Shown: positions 63,526 through 64,000 of the stretch, one piece after another
Layout: each line of letters starts with the position of its first letter
Numbering within the stretch: the first letter of the stretch is position 1
Assembly (NCBI GenBank): GCA_037482215.1
Contig: CP148074.1
Coordinates: 2,480,001 to 2,544,000, forward strand
DNA from: Pseudomonas mendocina
GTDB lineage: Bacteria; Pseudomonadota; Gammaproteobacteria; Pseudomonadales; Pseudomonadaceae
Direction: 5' to 3'
DNA length: 64,000 nucleotides
The notes under the pieces: model-generated
Seen by the model: only the letters and a program-made list of their open reading frames with translations
Database searches by the model: none
What the model was told of the DNA's origin: nothing
Made by a program: the position numbers and the translations under genes

Positions 63526-64000
63526 ACACCTTTAACGATCAAGTCGCCGCCATCACCGGTGCAGGATCTGGTATCGGTCGAGCCCTTGCCCTGAACCTGG
63601 CGCGGCAGGGATGTCATCTAGCACTCTCAGACGTCAACACTCAGGGGCTTAGTGAGACGGCCAAGCAAGCCCGTGCACTGGGCGTTAGCGTGAGCGAGCA
63701 TGCCGTGAACGTGGCAGATCGGCAGGCTGTTTTGGCTTGGGCTGGTCAGGTGGTCAACGAACATGGCCGCGTAAACATGATCTTCAATAACGCTGGTGTA
63801 GCTCAAGGTGGTACGACCGAGGGCAATGACTTCGACGATTACGAATGGATCATGTCCATCAACTTTTGGGGCGTGGTAAACGGCACCAAAGCCTTTCTTC
63901 CCCATATAAAGGCAAGCGGTAACGGCCATATCATCAATATTTCAAGTGTATTCGGCTTATTCGCACAGCCCGGCATGAGCGCTTACAACTCCAGTAAATT
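63522..64000 (+). CDS. short-chain dehydrogenase/reductase, partial (cut by window edge)
   Basis: The first 159 residues are visible. The cofactor motif is TGAGSGIGRA near residues 12-22, with LSDVNTQGL after the second strand (Asp suggests NAD preference), NNAGVA and the catalytic NISSV Ser. The sequence ends at the edge with YNSSK, the catalytic YxxxK. It begins at an ATGA overlap with the monooxygenase remnant, so translation was coupled to that gene. It probably acts on an alcohol or ketone processed with the lost monooxygenase. Confidence 0.93.
   Translation, partial: MNTFNDQVAAITGAGSGIGRALALNLARQGCHLALSDVNTQGLSETAKQARALGVSVSEHAVNVADRQAVLAWAGQVVNEHGRVNMIFNNAGVAQGGTTEGNDFDDYEWIMSINFWGVVNGTKAFLPHIKASGNGHIINISSVFGLFAQPGMSAYNSSK

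Overview
This window reads as chromosomal DNA from a Pseudomonas species (sensu lato). The evidence is two tandem cbb3 oxidase operons (ccoNOQP twice) followed by ccoGHIS, a TauE/SafE protein, hemN, an Anr-type FNR regulator and apt, together with ribosome modulation factor, a Pseudomonas-type cysI with a DUF934 partner, and an aer-type aerotaxis receptor. From memory, the order from about 45 kb to the right edge resembles the P. aeruginosa anr/cco neighbourhood. The species cannot be named from the sequence alone. I saw no rRNA, tRNA, IS element, prophage or CRISPR array.

Layout. 1-1.4 kb: a two-component system (kinase cut by the window edge) with two small periplasmic PepSY proteins. 1.5-8.5 kb: a patatin-like protein, sulfite reductase cysI plus DUF934, an L,D-transpeptidase and a membrane diguanylate cyclase. 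8.5-20.5 kb: tesA divergent from a YbbA/YbbP-type ABC exporter, an MHS-family transporter, greB, the RNA-modification genes mnmC and rlmKL, rmf, pyrD and a DUF2835 gene. 21.7-37.3 kb: the accessory centrepiece, a 3409-residue LapA-type adhesin read leftwards, and its type I secretion system (LapE-, LapB- and LapC-like) read rightwards from a shared AT-rich control region. 37.4-45.7 kb: a DTW-domain tRNA modification gene, aer, aceK, a DMT exporter, DUF1883, an RlmN/Cfr-like radical SAM gene, nfuA and an alpha/beta hydrolase. 45.8-61.5 kb: the micro-aerobic respiration block. 61.6-64 kb: a decayed accessory locus with an amber-interrupted metal-dependent hydrolase, a TetR regulator, a flavin monooxygenase reduced to 67 residues and the start of a short-chain dehydrogenase.

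How the genes work together. Anr senses oxygen through an Fe-S cluster. A good Anr box lies in front of hemN. The cco operons encode two high-affinity oxidases, and ccoGHIS supply copper handling and assembly. The adhesin carries an N-terminal retention module with a TAAG site (the motif LapG proteases cut), so it is probably held at the cell surface and released under c-di-GMP control. No LapD/LapG pair lies in the window.

The most notable observations are the 11-unit 471-bp mosaic repeat array in the adhesin, two related FleQ-like sequences in the adhesin/secretion control region, the two broken genes at the right end, and the double palindromic operator beside the TetR gene.
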